Of a DNA stretch of 64,000 bases, positions 51,756 through 60,038 are shown in pieces (position 1 is the first letter of the stretch; each line of letters starts with the position of its first letter). The translations under genes were made by a program, and so were the position numbers. The notes under the pieces are model-generated. The model did no database searches. It had not been told where the DNA came from and saw only the letters and a list, made by a program, of their open reading frames with translations. This DNA comes from Shewanella schlegeliana (GTDB lineage: Bacteria > Pseudomonadota > Gammaproteobacteria > Enterobacterales > Shewanellaceae): the NCBI RefSeq assembly GCF_016765635.1, contig NZ_JAESVD010000012.1, forward strand, positions 62,001 to 126,000, given 5' to 3'.

Positions 51756-53657
51756 TTGCTAGGATTTAGAAAATCGCTAATCGCGTCAATGGTGACTCTA
51801 GTCGCCCTTTGCCTTTTGATCTCAAACTACTTGTCCTATATCGAGATCAAGCAAAGCACCATTGCCTACACTAATGAGAAACTCAGCGCCTTGGTCAATA
51901 ATGAATCCAGCAAGATTGAAAGCTGGTTTACAGAAAAAGCTTCTGCTATCGACGCACTCGCTAATCATTACCGGATCGGTAGTTACCGTAATAACTATGT
52001 TAATGCTGCACGGATCTCTACCGATGTCGGTGGCGTTGCTCGTATCTATTTCGGCTTTGATGACGGCAGTGCCTACTCAACAGAGAGCAGTAACAAGTGG
52101 ATAAACGGCAAGGCAATAGCGGAGAAATACGATCCACGTACTCGTCCCTGGTATCAACAAGGAAAATCCACTAACAACCTCGATATCACCGATATCTATG
52201 TCGATGATGGTACCGGCCACGATGTGATCTCGATTCTAAAGAACCTGGGTGACGGCGTGGTACTGGGAGATATTGAGCTGACCTATCTCAGCGACATCGT
52301 AAAGTCGGTCGACTATCCTGGTGCAGTCGCATTGATCACAGATCAAACCGGAAAAGTGTTAGCCTCGGAGTCTAAAACCTTAGTCGCTGGCAGCCATTTT
52401 TCAGATTTCGGACTCGGGGCTGTCGAGCGCAAGCTGCTAGCTAATGATGAAACGAGGCAGGAGTACAGCTTAGATGGCCTAGATAAACTGGCTTTCTCAA
52501 AAGCCATCCACTTGGTTAACGGCAAGAAATGGTACTTGTTTGTCGGCCTAGATAAATCTATTGCTTATGCCGCGGTCAATAGTGCCCTCTACAACGCCAT
52601 TATCTCCTCTAGCATCATACTGGCAATCACCATCTGTATTTTACTTGGGGTGCTCTTCGTACTCTATCAACCTATTCTGTCACTCAAAGAGATGGTCACC
52701 GAACTATCCAAGGGCAATGGCGATCTAACTCGACGTCTTGAAGCCAAGAATGATGACGATCTAGGTCAGATCTCAAAAGGCATCAACCGCTTTATCGAGA
52801 ACCTGCAGAAGATGATGCTAGAGGTGTTGCAATCATCGACCCATATCGCCAGCAGCGTTGAGCGTCTACGGTCTGAAACTGAGGCTAATACCACCATTTT
52901 AGCGGCGCATACCACAGAAACAGAGCAGATCGTCACGGCCGTCGAAGAGATGAGCGCCACCGCCAACGACGTTGCCAGAAATGGCGCAGAAACCGCTTCT
53001 TTTACCCAGATGACCAATCAACAGACCGTCGAGTCTAAAACGGTTGTAGCCCGAGCAACCAGTACCGTGGCTCAGCTGGTCCAAGAGGTCGAAAATACGT
53101 CCACCAATATTGCCCAAATTGATAAAGACACAATCAATATTACTCAAGTACTTAAAGTAATTGGTGAAATTGCCGATCAAACCAATCTATTAGCGCTTAA
53201 CGCGGCTATTGAAGCCGCCCGAGCCGGTGAGCAGGGGCGTGGGTTTGCAGTGGTGGCCGACGAAGTTCGCGCCTTAGCCGCCCGAACTCAGTCCAGCACC
53301 GCAGAGATAGAAGTTACCCTTAATAAACTCAGGGCAGCCTCTAATGCAGCAATGCTCTCTATGGATGAGACGAAAAACACCTGCATTAAAACCGCCGACA
53401 CCACAGAGAGGGTGGCCAGCGATCTCGACGCGATCGGTGCCTCCGTCAATCAAATCAATGATCTCAATACTCAAATAGCGACTGCAGCCGAAGAGCAAAG
53501 CTCAGTATCCAGCGAGATCACCCGCAATATGTCGGCCATCAGCGAAATGGCTAACGAATTGGCGATAAACGGTGAAAGCACCTGCCGAGAAACCGTCAAT
53601 CTCGCCACGGCGAACCACCAGCTTGAATTGATCGTGAATCAATTTAAGCTTAATTAA
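51756..53657 (+). CDS. Methyl-accepting chemotaxis protein with dCache sensor
   Basis: 633-residue chemoreceptor: transmembrane helix 1 (about 8-28), periplasmic dCache-like sensor (about 35-275, with DPRTRPWYQQGK, the amine/carboxylate-pocket motif), helix 2 (about 282-305), HAMP (LTRRLEAKNDDDLGQIS) and a cytoplasmic signalling domain with the hairpin EIADQTNLLALNAAIEAARAGEQGRGFAVVADEVR. No C-terminal CheR pentapeptide (ends NQFKLN). TTG start at 51756 with GGAGAG 8 bases upstream; no in-frame ATG fits the membrane helix better. Ligand unknown. Confidence 0.9.
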   Translation: MLGFRKSLIASMVTLVALCLLISNYLSYIEIKQSTIAYTNEKLSALVNNESSKIESWFTEKASAIDALANHYRIGSYRNNYVNAARISTDVGGVARIYFGFDDGSAYSTESSNKWINGKAIAEKYDPRTRPWYQQGKSTNNLDITDIYVDDGTGHDVISILKNLGDGVVLGDIELTYLSDIVKSVDYPGAVALITDQTGKVLASESKTLVAGSHFSDFGLGAVERKLLANDETRQEYSLDGLDKLAFSKAIHLVNGKKWYLFVGLDKSIAYAAVNSALYNAIISSSIILAITICILLGVLFVLYQPILSLKEMVTELSKGNGDLTRRLEAKNDDDLGQISKGINRFIENLQKMMLEVLQSSTHIASSVERLRSETEANTTILAAHTTETEQIVTAVEEMSATANDVARNGAETASFTQMTNQQTVESKTVVARATSTVAQLVQEVENTSTNIAQIDKDTINITQVLKVIGEIADQTNLLALNAAIEAARAGEQGRGFAVVADEVRALAARTQSSTAEIEVTLNKLRAASNAAMLSMDETKNTCIKTADTTERVASDLDAIGASVNQINDLNTQIATAAEEQSSVSSEITRNMSAISEMANELAINGESTCRETVNLATANHQLELIVNQFKLN

Positions 53658-53788
53658 TCTCCCTAAGCCACAGTCTATCTCCCTTTTCGCTATCGAGCAG
53701 AAAAGGCAGATAGACAGCGCCGAATCAGTACCAATCGAGTATAATCAGCAAATCATCACCTTATCTTTAATATAAGCACCACCGCGTT

Positions 53789-54718
53789 ATGAGTAAGTAC
53801 ACAGCTCCCACCTTTTCAATTGCATTGCTTCACCCTAAATACTGGGGCGTGCTAGTGATAGTAAGCATCAGTTACCTATGTAGTTTATTGCCCTACTCTA
53901 TCCAAATCCGCATGGGTAAGACTCTAGGACGTATTGCGATCGGCTTCATGAAGAAGCGTCGCAGCACCATCGAGCGTAACTTAGAGCTTTGTTTCCCAGA
54001 GATGGATGATGCCGAGCGCGAACTGCTAGTTAAGCAGAACATTGAAAATACTGGACTTGCACTGTTCGAAACCGGGATGGCCTGGTTTTGGTCTGAGGCT
54101 CGCGTAGCAAGACATATGAAAGTTGAAGGCTTGGAGCATATCGAGAGGTTAAAAGCAGAGGGGCGCGGCGCTCTGTTAGTGGCGGTGCATTCGCTTAACC
54201 TTGAACTTGGCGGTCGAGCCTTTGGACTCTATAACTCCGGGATGGGCGTCTATCGCCCTAACAACAACCCTTGTTTCGACTACTTTCAATTAAAGGGGCG
54301 CTCCCGTGGTGGACACACATTGATCCATCGTAAGAACGTCAAGTTTATGCTGGAAGCACTCAATGATGGCGCGTTTATGTGGTACGCCCCCGATCATGAC
54401 TATGGTCGCCGTCGCTCAACTTTTGCGCCGCTATTTGCGGTAGAAAATGCCTGCACTACGACAGGTACCAGTATCTTAGTCGAAGGATCTGACTGCGCGA
54501 TTGTGCCTATTGTGATGGTGCGTAACGATGATAACGGCCACTACACCTTAACCATCAAAGAGCCATTAATTGACCAGTTTCCTAAGGGCGATGAAAACGC
54601 GGGTGCTCGCTTTATTAATAAGATTGTTGAAGCCTCGATTATGGACGCTCCAAGCCAATATATGTGGCTACATAGACGCTTTAAGAATCGCCCCGATGGT
54701 GAAAGCTCTTTATATTAA
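53789..54718 (+). CDS. lpxL: Kdo2-lipid IVA lauroyltransferase LpxL
   Basis: 309-residue inner-membrane acyltransferase that adds the secondary acyl chain to Kdo2-lipid IVA during lipid A synthesis. FSIALLHPKYWGVL, FMKKRRSTIERNLELCFPEM, ETGMAWFW, GMGVYRPNNNP, WYAPDHDYG and YMWLHRRFKNRPDGE match E. coli LpxL along its whole length. HX4E catalytic pair is H134/E139 in HSLNLE. The last codons (GESSLY, stop) are the first unit of a 23-bp tandem repeat. Confidence 0.93.
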   Translation: MSKYTAPTFSIALLHPKYWGVLVIVSISYLCSLLPYSIQIRMGKTLGRIAIGFMKKRRSTIERNLELCFPEMDDAERELLVKQNIENTGLALFETGMAWFWSEARVARHMKVEGLEHIERLKAEGRGALLVAVHSLNLELGGRAFGLYNSGMGVYRPNNNPCFDYFQLKGRSRGGHTLIHRKNVKFMLEALNDGAFMWYAPDHDYGRRRSTFAPLFAVENACTTTGTSILVEGSDCAIVPIVMVRNDDNGHYTLTIKEPLIDQFPKGDENAGARFINKIVEASIMDAPSQYMWLHRRFKNRPDGESSLY

Positions 54719-54779
54719 CCAGTGAAGCCTCTTTACATTAACCGATGAGGTCTCTCTGTATTAACTTGTGAGGCTAATC
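54698..54779. repeat. 23-bp tandem repeats at the 3' end of lpxL
   Basis: Three and a half units: GGTGAAAGCTCTTTATATTAACC (end of lpxL with its stop), AGTGAAGCCTCTTTACATTAACC, GATGAGGTCTCTCTGTATTAACT and a partial GTGAGGCTAA. The units repeat the C-terminal codons and stop of lpxL, so they arose by local duplication. The last partial unit touches the end of the convergent YkvA gene. Confidence 0.7.
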
Positions 54780-55115
54780 AAACCAAGCGGCTGACTTTTC
54801 GGCGGCTTGGTTTTTTACGTTATCATCGACATACATAGTCACCATGGCCAGCGCGGCGGCTAATGCTCCAAGATCGTCAGTATAGCCGAGTATAGGTGTT
54901 AGATCTGGAACGGCATCAATCGGCGCAATAAAGTAAGCCAAAGCCCCAAAGATCACTGTCTTGGCCCATTTAGGCGTGTCTGGACGCTGAGCCGCATAAT
55001 AGAGGCACAAGGCGTTATCTATCACTTCACGACCGGCTTTCTTGGCAAACAGTTTTACCTTCTGCCAAAAGCTCTCATCGCTATATTCGGTAGTGCCATT
55101 CGTTTCTTGAGTCAT
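54774..55115 (-). CDS. YkvA-family (DUF1232) membrane protein
   Basis: 113-residue protein with the DUF1232 core PDTPKWAKTVIFGALAYFIAPIDAVPDLTPILGYTDDLGALAAAL, one to two hydrophobic segments and a charged N-terminus. Function unknown; family members are small inner-membrane proteins. Convergent with lpxL; upstream lies the second MITE-like repeat. Confidence 0.87.
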   Translation of the reverse strand: MTQETNGTTEYSDESFWQKVKLFAKKAGREVIDNALCLYYAAQRPDTPKWAKTVIFGALAYFIAPIDAVPDLTPILGYTDDLGALAAALAMVTMYVDDNVKNQAAEKSAAWFD

Positions 55116-55145
55116 GATTCCTGCCCAATAAAAAGGGAATATTTA

Positions 55146-55411
55146 ATACCAATCAGTATAAAGATTTGGTCGCTCAGCGAGAGTTTAGCGGTTCTGAGGC
55201 AAGGCAACGAGTGAAGAGCATAGTTGTTCTACGGTTAAGCTCGTTAACAAAGCGTCAGAGTCGCTAAAACTCGCCATTCTGGAGCGTTTTTGGCTGCCTA
55301 CTTCAGCGTTGAACAGCTTTACAAGGGAATAGCCATTCTTACAGCTATTCGCCTTGAATTAGTTTGCCAAAAACCGCTCTGAGTAGATCAACTTCTTATA
55401 CTGAGTGGTAT
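55146..55411 (-). repeat. MITE-like interspersed repeat, copy 2, with solo end
   Basis: About 266 bp, inverted relative to the copy at 21955-22233 and clearly homologous along its length (shared AGTGAAGAGCATAG, ACGGTTAAGCTC, AAAACTCGCCATTCTGGAGC, GCGTTGAACA). Ends ATACCAATCAGTATAAAGAT and TATACTGAGTGGTATT. A further copy of the end, ATACCAATCAGTATAAAGAT, follows at 55414-55433, like a solo terminal repeat. Lies between the YkvA and YgiQ genes (both minus). Confidence 0.75.
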
Positions 55412-55490
55412 TAATACCAATCAGTATAAAGATATTCCCTTATTTTAGTTTATTTAGCTACAGCAACCTCATCGCTAGTGCTTTGCAGCT

Positions 55491-57842
55491 CTACCTTTGA
55501 TGTTTAGGCGTAGTGCCCCAAGCATTTTTCTTTGGGGGACGCTTACCTGTTGGCTTAGCACCCGTTTTCGTACCATGGGTAGCTCTGTTTTGACCTGACT
55601 TGCCTTGACCCGCTTTATTCTGGCCAGCTCCACCCGCTTTATTGCCACCAGTCTTATTTTGACCTGATTTGTTCTGACCCGACTTACTCTGGCCTGATTT
55701 GCGCTCGTCAAACTGATCCCCAGAGAAGCGAGTAAACGCCTTCTTGCCTTTGCTATCATCTTTGCCGCTCGTCTTCTTAGCTCTGTTCGCCTCACGCTCT
55801 TGACGTGTCTCTACAGGGACTAAGCAATTTGGGCCATTACCAATCAGCTTCTCCTTACCCATCGCAATCAAGGCTTCGCGGATCAATGGCCAGCCAGCTG
55901 GGTCATGATAACGCAGTAACGCCTTATGTAGCTTACGCTGGCGGCCCTTCTTCGGTACTGAGACCTGTTCACTATTATGCTTCACGTTTTTAAGCGAGTT
56001 CAGCTCAGTGTGATAAATCGTTGTTGCGTTTGCCATAGGTGACGGATAGAAGTTTTGCACCTGATCTAGCTTAAACTTCTCACTCTTGAGCCATAAGGCC
56101 AGATTCACCATATCTTCATTAGTGGTACCTGGATGCGCCGAGATAAAGTAAGGGATCAGATACTGCTTCTTACCCGCCTCTAATGAGTACTTATCGAAAA
56201 GCGCTTTAAACTTATCGTAAGTGCCCATTCCCGGCTTCATCATCTTGCTCAGCGGCCCCTCTTCGGTATGCTCTGGAGCAATCTTCAGGTAACCACCCAC
56301 ATGATGAGTCGCCAGTTCTTTTACGTAGCGTGGATCTTCGGTGGCTAAGTCATAACGAACACCGGAGGCGATTAATACCTTCTTAATGCCTGGAATATCA
56401 CGGGCGGCGCGATACAGGTCGATTGTCGCCTGATGGTCGGTATCTAAGTGACCACAGATCGATGGGTAGATACAAGATAGACGACGGCAGGTACTCTCGG
56501 CCTTAACGCTAGTACAACCCAAGTGATACATGTTTGCCGTTGGGCCGCCAAGATCCGAGATAACCCCGGTAAAGCCCGGTACCTTATCTTGAATATCTTT
56601 GATCTCTTTAACGATAGAGTCTTGTGAACGGCTCTGGATTATCCGCCCCTCATGTTCGGTGATCGAACAAAATGAGCAACCACCAAAACAACCACGCATG
56701 ATATTGATCGAGGTCTTAATCATATCGTAGGCCGGGATCTTCTCCTTGCCATAGGAGGGATGCGGCACACGCTGGTATGCCAGATCGAATACGCCGTCCA
56801 TCTCATCGGTATTCAGTGGCCAAGCAGGTGGATTGACCCAAACCGCGCGTTCGGCGTGCTTTTGAAATAGCGCTCGCGCACAACCCGGGTTTTGCTCTTG
56901 ATGCAAAATACGCGAGGCGTGGGCATACAGGTATTTGTCCTCTAAAACCTTTTCATAGCTTGGCAACATGACATAGGTCTTCTCCCAAGGCTTAGGTCTT
57001 GGAGGCTGGACGCTGATCGCCTTAGGCGCATCATTGTCGAAGATCTTCTTATCCGTCGGCCCTGATAGGTTTTTACAACCCACATCATCGGCTCCATACG
57101 GATTAGGAATAGGGTCAATCTTATGTAACTGATCCAGCTTGCGTGAATCCACGCCCTTCCATTCAGGTAGAGGCTCGTTACGAATAACCGCTGTGCCGCG
57201 AATATCGTGCAGCTGTGATATCGGCTCGCCAGCCGCTAAACGGTGAGAAAACTCCACCAAAGGACGCTCGGCGTTACCGTAGATTAAGATATCGGCTTTA
57301 GCGTCTAAAACTACACTGCGGCGGACTTTATCGGACCAATAATCGTAGTGGGCGATACGGCGCAGGCTTGCTTCGATACCACCAATGACTACAGGCACTT
57401 GCTTAAACGCTTCTTTACAGCGTTGAGTGTAGACTGTTACTGCACGATCGGGACGCTTACCGCCAATATTCCCCGCAGTATAGGCATCATCATGACGCAT
57501 ACGACGCTCGGCCGTATAGCGGTTGATCATCGAGTCCATGTTACCCGCAGTCACACCAAAATAGAGGTTAGGCTTACCTAACTTCATAAAGTCTTCTTTG
57601 TTAGACCAATCTGGCTGGGAAATAATCCCCACTCTAAAGCCTTGAGCTTCGAGCATACGGCCAATTACAGCCATACCAAAACTTGGATGATCCACGTAGG
57701 CATCGCCCGTTACGATGATGATATCGCAACTATCCCAACCTAACTTTGCCATCTCTTTGCGAGACATTGGCAAAAATGGCGCAGGCTTTTTCAGCTCTGA
57801 GCGATACTTTGGAAAGGTAAATAAGGTGGATTCTACTTGCAT
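55491..57842 (-). CDS. ygiQ: YgiQ-family radical SAM protein
   Basis: 783-residue UPF0313 protein. N-terminal cobalamin-binding-like region (CDIIIVTGDAYVDHPSFGMAVIGR), central radical SAM domain with cluster ligands C385, C389 and C392 (MRGCFGGCSFCS), then LIPYFISAHPGTT and the C-terminal DUF3362-type segment ending KKLHKALLRYHDPAGWPLIREAL. The last 110 residues are a Gly/Lys/Gln/Ser-rich low-complexity tail (SGQNKSGQNKTGGNKAGG). Reaction unknown. ATG 57842 is conventional (MQVESTLFTFPKYRSE). Confidence 0.92.
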   Translation of the reverse strand: MQVESTLFTFPKYRSELKKPAPFLPMSRKEMAKLGWDSCDIIIVTGDAYVDHPSFGMAVIGRMLEAQGFRVGIISQPDWSNKEDFMKLGKPNLYFGVTAGNMDSMINRYTAERRMRHDDAYTAGNIGGKRPDRAVTVYTQRCKEAFKQVPVVIGGIEASLRRIAHYDYWSDKVRRSVVLDAKADILIYGNAERPLVEFSHRLAAGEPISQLHDIRGTAVIRNEPLPEWKGVDSRKLDQLHKIDPIPNPYGADDVGCKNLSGPTDKKIFDNDAPKAISVQPPRPKPWEKTYVMLPSYEKVLEDKYLYAHASRILHQEQNPGCARALFQKHAERAVWVNPPAWPLNTDEMDGVFDLAYQRVPHPSYGKEKIPAYDMIKTSINIMRGCFGGCSFCSITEHEGRIIQSRSQDSIVKEIKDIQDKVPGFTGVISDLGGPTANMYHLGCTSVKAESTCRRLSCIYPSICGHLDTDHQATIDLYRAARDIPGIKKVLIASGVRYDLATEDPRYVKELATHHVGGYLKIAPEHTEEGPLSKMMKPGMGTYDKFKALFDKYSLEAGKKQYLIPYFISAHPGTTNEDMVNLALWLKSEKFKLDQVQNFYPSPMANATTIYHTELNSLKNVKHNSEQVSVPKKGRQRKLHKALLRYHDPAGWPLIREALIAMGKEKLIGNGPNCLVPVETRQEREANRAKKTSGKDDSKGKKAFTRFSGDQFDERKSGQSKSGQNKSGQNKTGGNKAGGAGQNKAGQGKSGQNRATHGTKTGAKPTGKRPPKKNAWGTTPKHQR

Positions 57843-57948
57843 GGATTAGGCAGCCTAACTGAAATACAAAAAATTACGCAGGTTTCGCGCCCCAAGTTAC
57901 TCTCACAATGGGGACACGGAGTATAACAGGCAACGCCTGCTAGGTGTG

Positions 57949-57981
57949 ACTAAAAAAGCATCAAATTAAGGCTTTTTTTAG
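57949..57981. terminator. Terminator between ygiQ promoter region and MAPEG gene
   Basis: ACTAAAAAAGC-N11-GCTTTTTTAGT: perfect 11-bp stem carrying T runs on both strands. On the minus strand it ends the MAPEG gene (stop at 58038). Confidence 0.75.
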
Positions 57982-58037
57982 TATAGCGACCTATCCCCTA
58001 ACTTGGCTGTGGGTATTATGCCACTGGGATTTAGCGG

Positions 58038-58436
58038 TTAAAGGTGAGCCACAAAAGCGAATAAGTTAATTGCCACCAGCCCAATAATCACCGCCCACGT
58101 CATTAACACGCCCCAAAATCGAGCAAAGTGGTAACCACCTCTCCCTAGAGTCAAACCAATGGCATGCATTAATCTCGACACAAGCCACACAGTACCAAAT
58201 AGGTGCAAGACTGATGCCTTGGTACCATTAGCCTCGGCGAGCACCAGCAGCAATAAGGTGATAGGGGCATTTTCTAAGAAATTAGCATGTACTCTCTGTG
58301 CCAGCAGCAAGGCATCATTACCCGCACTGCCTATACCGATTTTATGTAAACGTCTTAGCTTTATCACCCTATAAGCCAATACCACCATGATTAATGCACT
58401 AAGGCTGACATACAGCCCAGATATTAAAAGCGACAT
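58038..58436 (-). CDS. MAPEG-family membrane protein
   Basis: 132-residue protein with four hydrophobic helices and the MAPEG motif NDALLLAQRVHANFLENAPITLLLL, as in E. coli YecN-type proteins related to microsomal glutathione transferases. ATG 58436 follows GGGAGG closely; an upstream start at 58472 would prepend an unusual sequence. Substrate unknown. Confidence 0.88.
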   Translation of the reverse strand: MSLLISGLYVSLSALIMVVLAYRVIKLRRLHKIGIGSAGNDALLLAQRVHANFLENAPITLLLLVLAEANGTKASVLHLFGTVWLVSRLMHAIGLTLGRGGYHFARFWGVLMTWAVIIGLVAINLFAFVAHL

Positions 58437-58647
58437 TTGCCTCCCTATTCTATAGACACAAAACCACAGCATTACAATTACAGAACATTATGTAAATAAA
58501 TGGCAACTTTTTTAGCTCAAATAGGTTAAGATGCGCTCGTCAAAATATGGCAACTGAACTTCTGCGCCGAACAACCGATAAAAATAATAATAAGCAGTTG
58601 TTTAATCTAGTAAATCATCCTGAAGTCACCTATAGCGAAGTAAGATA

Positions 58648-59868
58648 GTGGATAATCAAGAGTTTTTAGAAAAGCGCCGTTTCATCATCAGGCTTGGTAA
58701 GGCACTGCATAAATTTGGCACGCCAGCCTACCGCCTAGAAGCCCACCTGCAAGGTGTCTCCAATGTACTTGGCATTGAAGGGTACTTCTTGATCTCGCCT
58801 ACGGCGATGACCTTTGTGCTGCAACACGATGAAGACCAAGAGTATAATCATGTCGCCCGCGTAAAACCCGGCGAGCTAGATCTTGGCTCACTGGCCCGTA
58901 CCGATGAGCTGGTCGAAGAACTGATGTCGGGTCAGCGAACCTTAAGCGAGGCACTTGAGCGTCTTGAAGAGATCTCTAATAAACCGAACCCTTACGGCAC
59001 CAAACTGACGCTACTGGCCTTTGGGATCTCGGCTGGCGCCTTCGCTATGTTGATGGGCACCAGCTGGAATGATGTATTTTGGTCCGCCATGTTAGGTTTG
59101 ATGGTTTACGGATTAGTTTTTAGTGCCGAGCGCTCAAAATCGATGGCAGAGATGTTAGAGCCCCTTGCCGCAATCCTCTGTGCGATTGCGGCCTTTGCTA
59201 TTGCATGCATCGATCCCTCGGTGAATATTCCCGTCGTGATCCTGTCAGGTATTATTATCTTTATTCCGGGCCTCGCCCTCACTTTAGGACTCGCAGAGCT
59301 TGCAGCCCGCGATCTTATCTCTGGCACCGCGAGGGTCATGGATGCCTTCATGCTACTATTTAAGCTCTATTTTGGGGTGATCTTAGGCATGGCCATCGGT
59401 AAAGCACTATTTGGTGAAACCACTTATATTCCCCCTGAAGCACTACCTCAATGGGCAGTGTTTATCTCCGTACCTATTCTATCCACAGCCTTAGTCATCA
59501 TCTTCAAGGCTCGTATGAAAGACTCCCCCTGGGGCATATTGGCGGGAACCGTGGCCTTCTTCTCTGCGATGTTAGGCGGACTCTATTTTGGCGAGTCTCT
59601 CGGGATCTTCTTCGGTGCCTTAGCGGTAGGGATTTACTCAAACCTCTTTGCTCGCTGGATGAAAGCCCCCGCCTCTATCGCGCTACTACAAGGTATCGTC
59701 ATCTTGGTGCCGGGCAGTAAAACCTATATCGGCCTGAACACCTTAATTCTCGGCGAAACCATTTTTAATCAGTCACACCTTGGTATACAGATTTTCTTAA
59801 TCTTTATGTCAATTATTGCAGGCTTAATTTTTGCTAACGTTGCCGTTCCACCAAGGCGTACCTTGTAG
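58648..59868 (+). CDS. Threonine/serine exporter, ThrE type
   Basis: 406-residue membrane protein fusing the DUF1212 (YjjP-like, about 8-245) and DUF3815 (YjjB-like, about 265-400) halves. FIIRLGKALHKFGTPAYRLEAHL and KPNPYGTKLTLLAFGISAGAFAML mark the N-half, GILAGTVAFFSAMLGGLYFG and GIVILVPGSKTYIGLN the C-half. Predicted to export small amino acids or related acids (E. coli YjjPB exports succinate). GTG start at 58648. A terminator follows. Confidence 0.88.
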   Translation: MDNQEFLEKRRFIIRLGKALHKFGTPAYRLEAHLQGVSNVLGIEGYFLISPTAMTFVLQHDEDQEYNHVARVKPGELDLGSLARTDELVEELMSGQRTLSEALERLEEISNKPNPYGTKLTLLAFGISAGAFAMLMGTSWNDVFWSAMLGLMVYGLVFSAERSKSMAEMLEPLAAILCAIAAFAIACIDPSVNIPVVILSGIIIFIPGLALTLGLAELAARDLISGTARVMDAFMLLFKLYFGVILGMAIGKALFGETTYIPPEALPQWAVFISVPILSTALVIIFKARMKDSPWGILAGTVAFFSAMLGGLYFGESLGIFFGALAVGIYSNLFARWMKAPASIALLQGIVILVPGSKTYIGLNTLILGETIFNQSHLGIQIFLIFMSIIAGLIFANVAVPPRRTL

Positions 59869-59889
59869 GAATTAGCGGGTCTTAACGAT

Positions 59890-59920
59890 AAAAAAGAGCG
59901 CTGAATTGCGCTCTTTTTTT
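59890..59920 (+). terminator. Terminator of exporter gene
   Basis: AAAAAGAGCGC-tgaatt-GCGCTCTTTTTTTT, strong stem with T run, 21 bp after the stop. Confidence 0.9.
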
Positions 59921-60038
59921 TGCAACTGCATCAATCTCTATCAAACTAAATCAGCCCCTTATTACTTGACTAATCTACACTTAGCATCTGTTATTAGTTA
60001 TGCCAGCTTTCGATTCTAGCCAAGGAGGACTTCAATCT

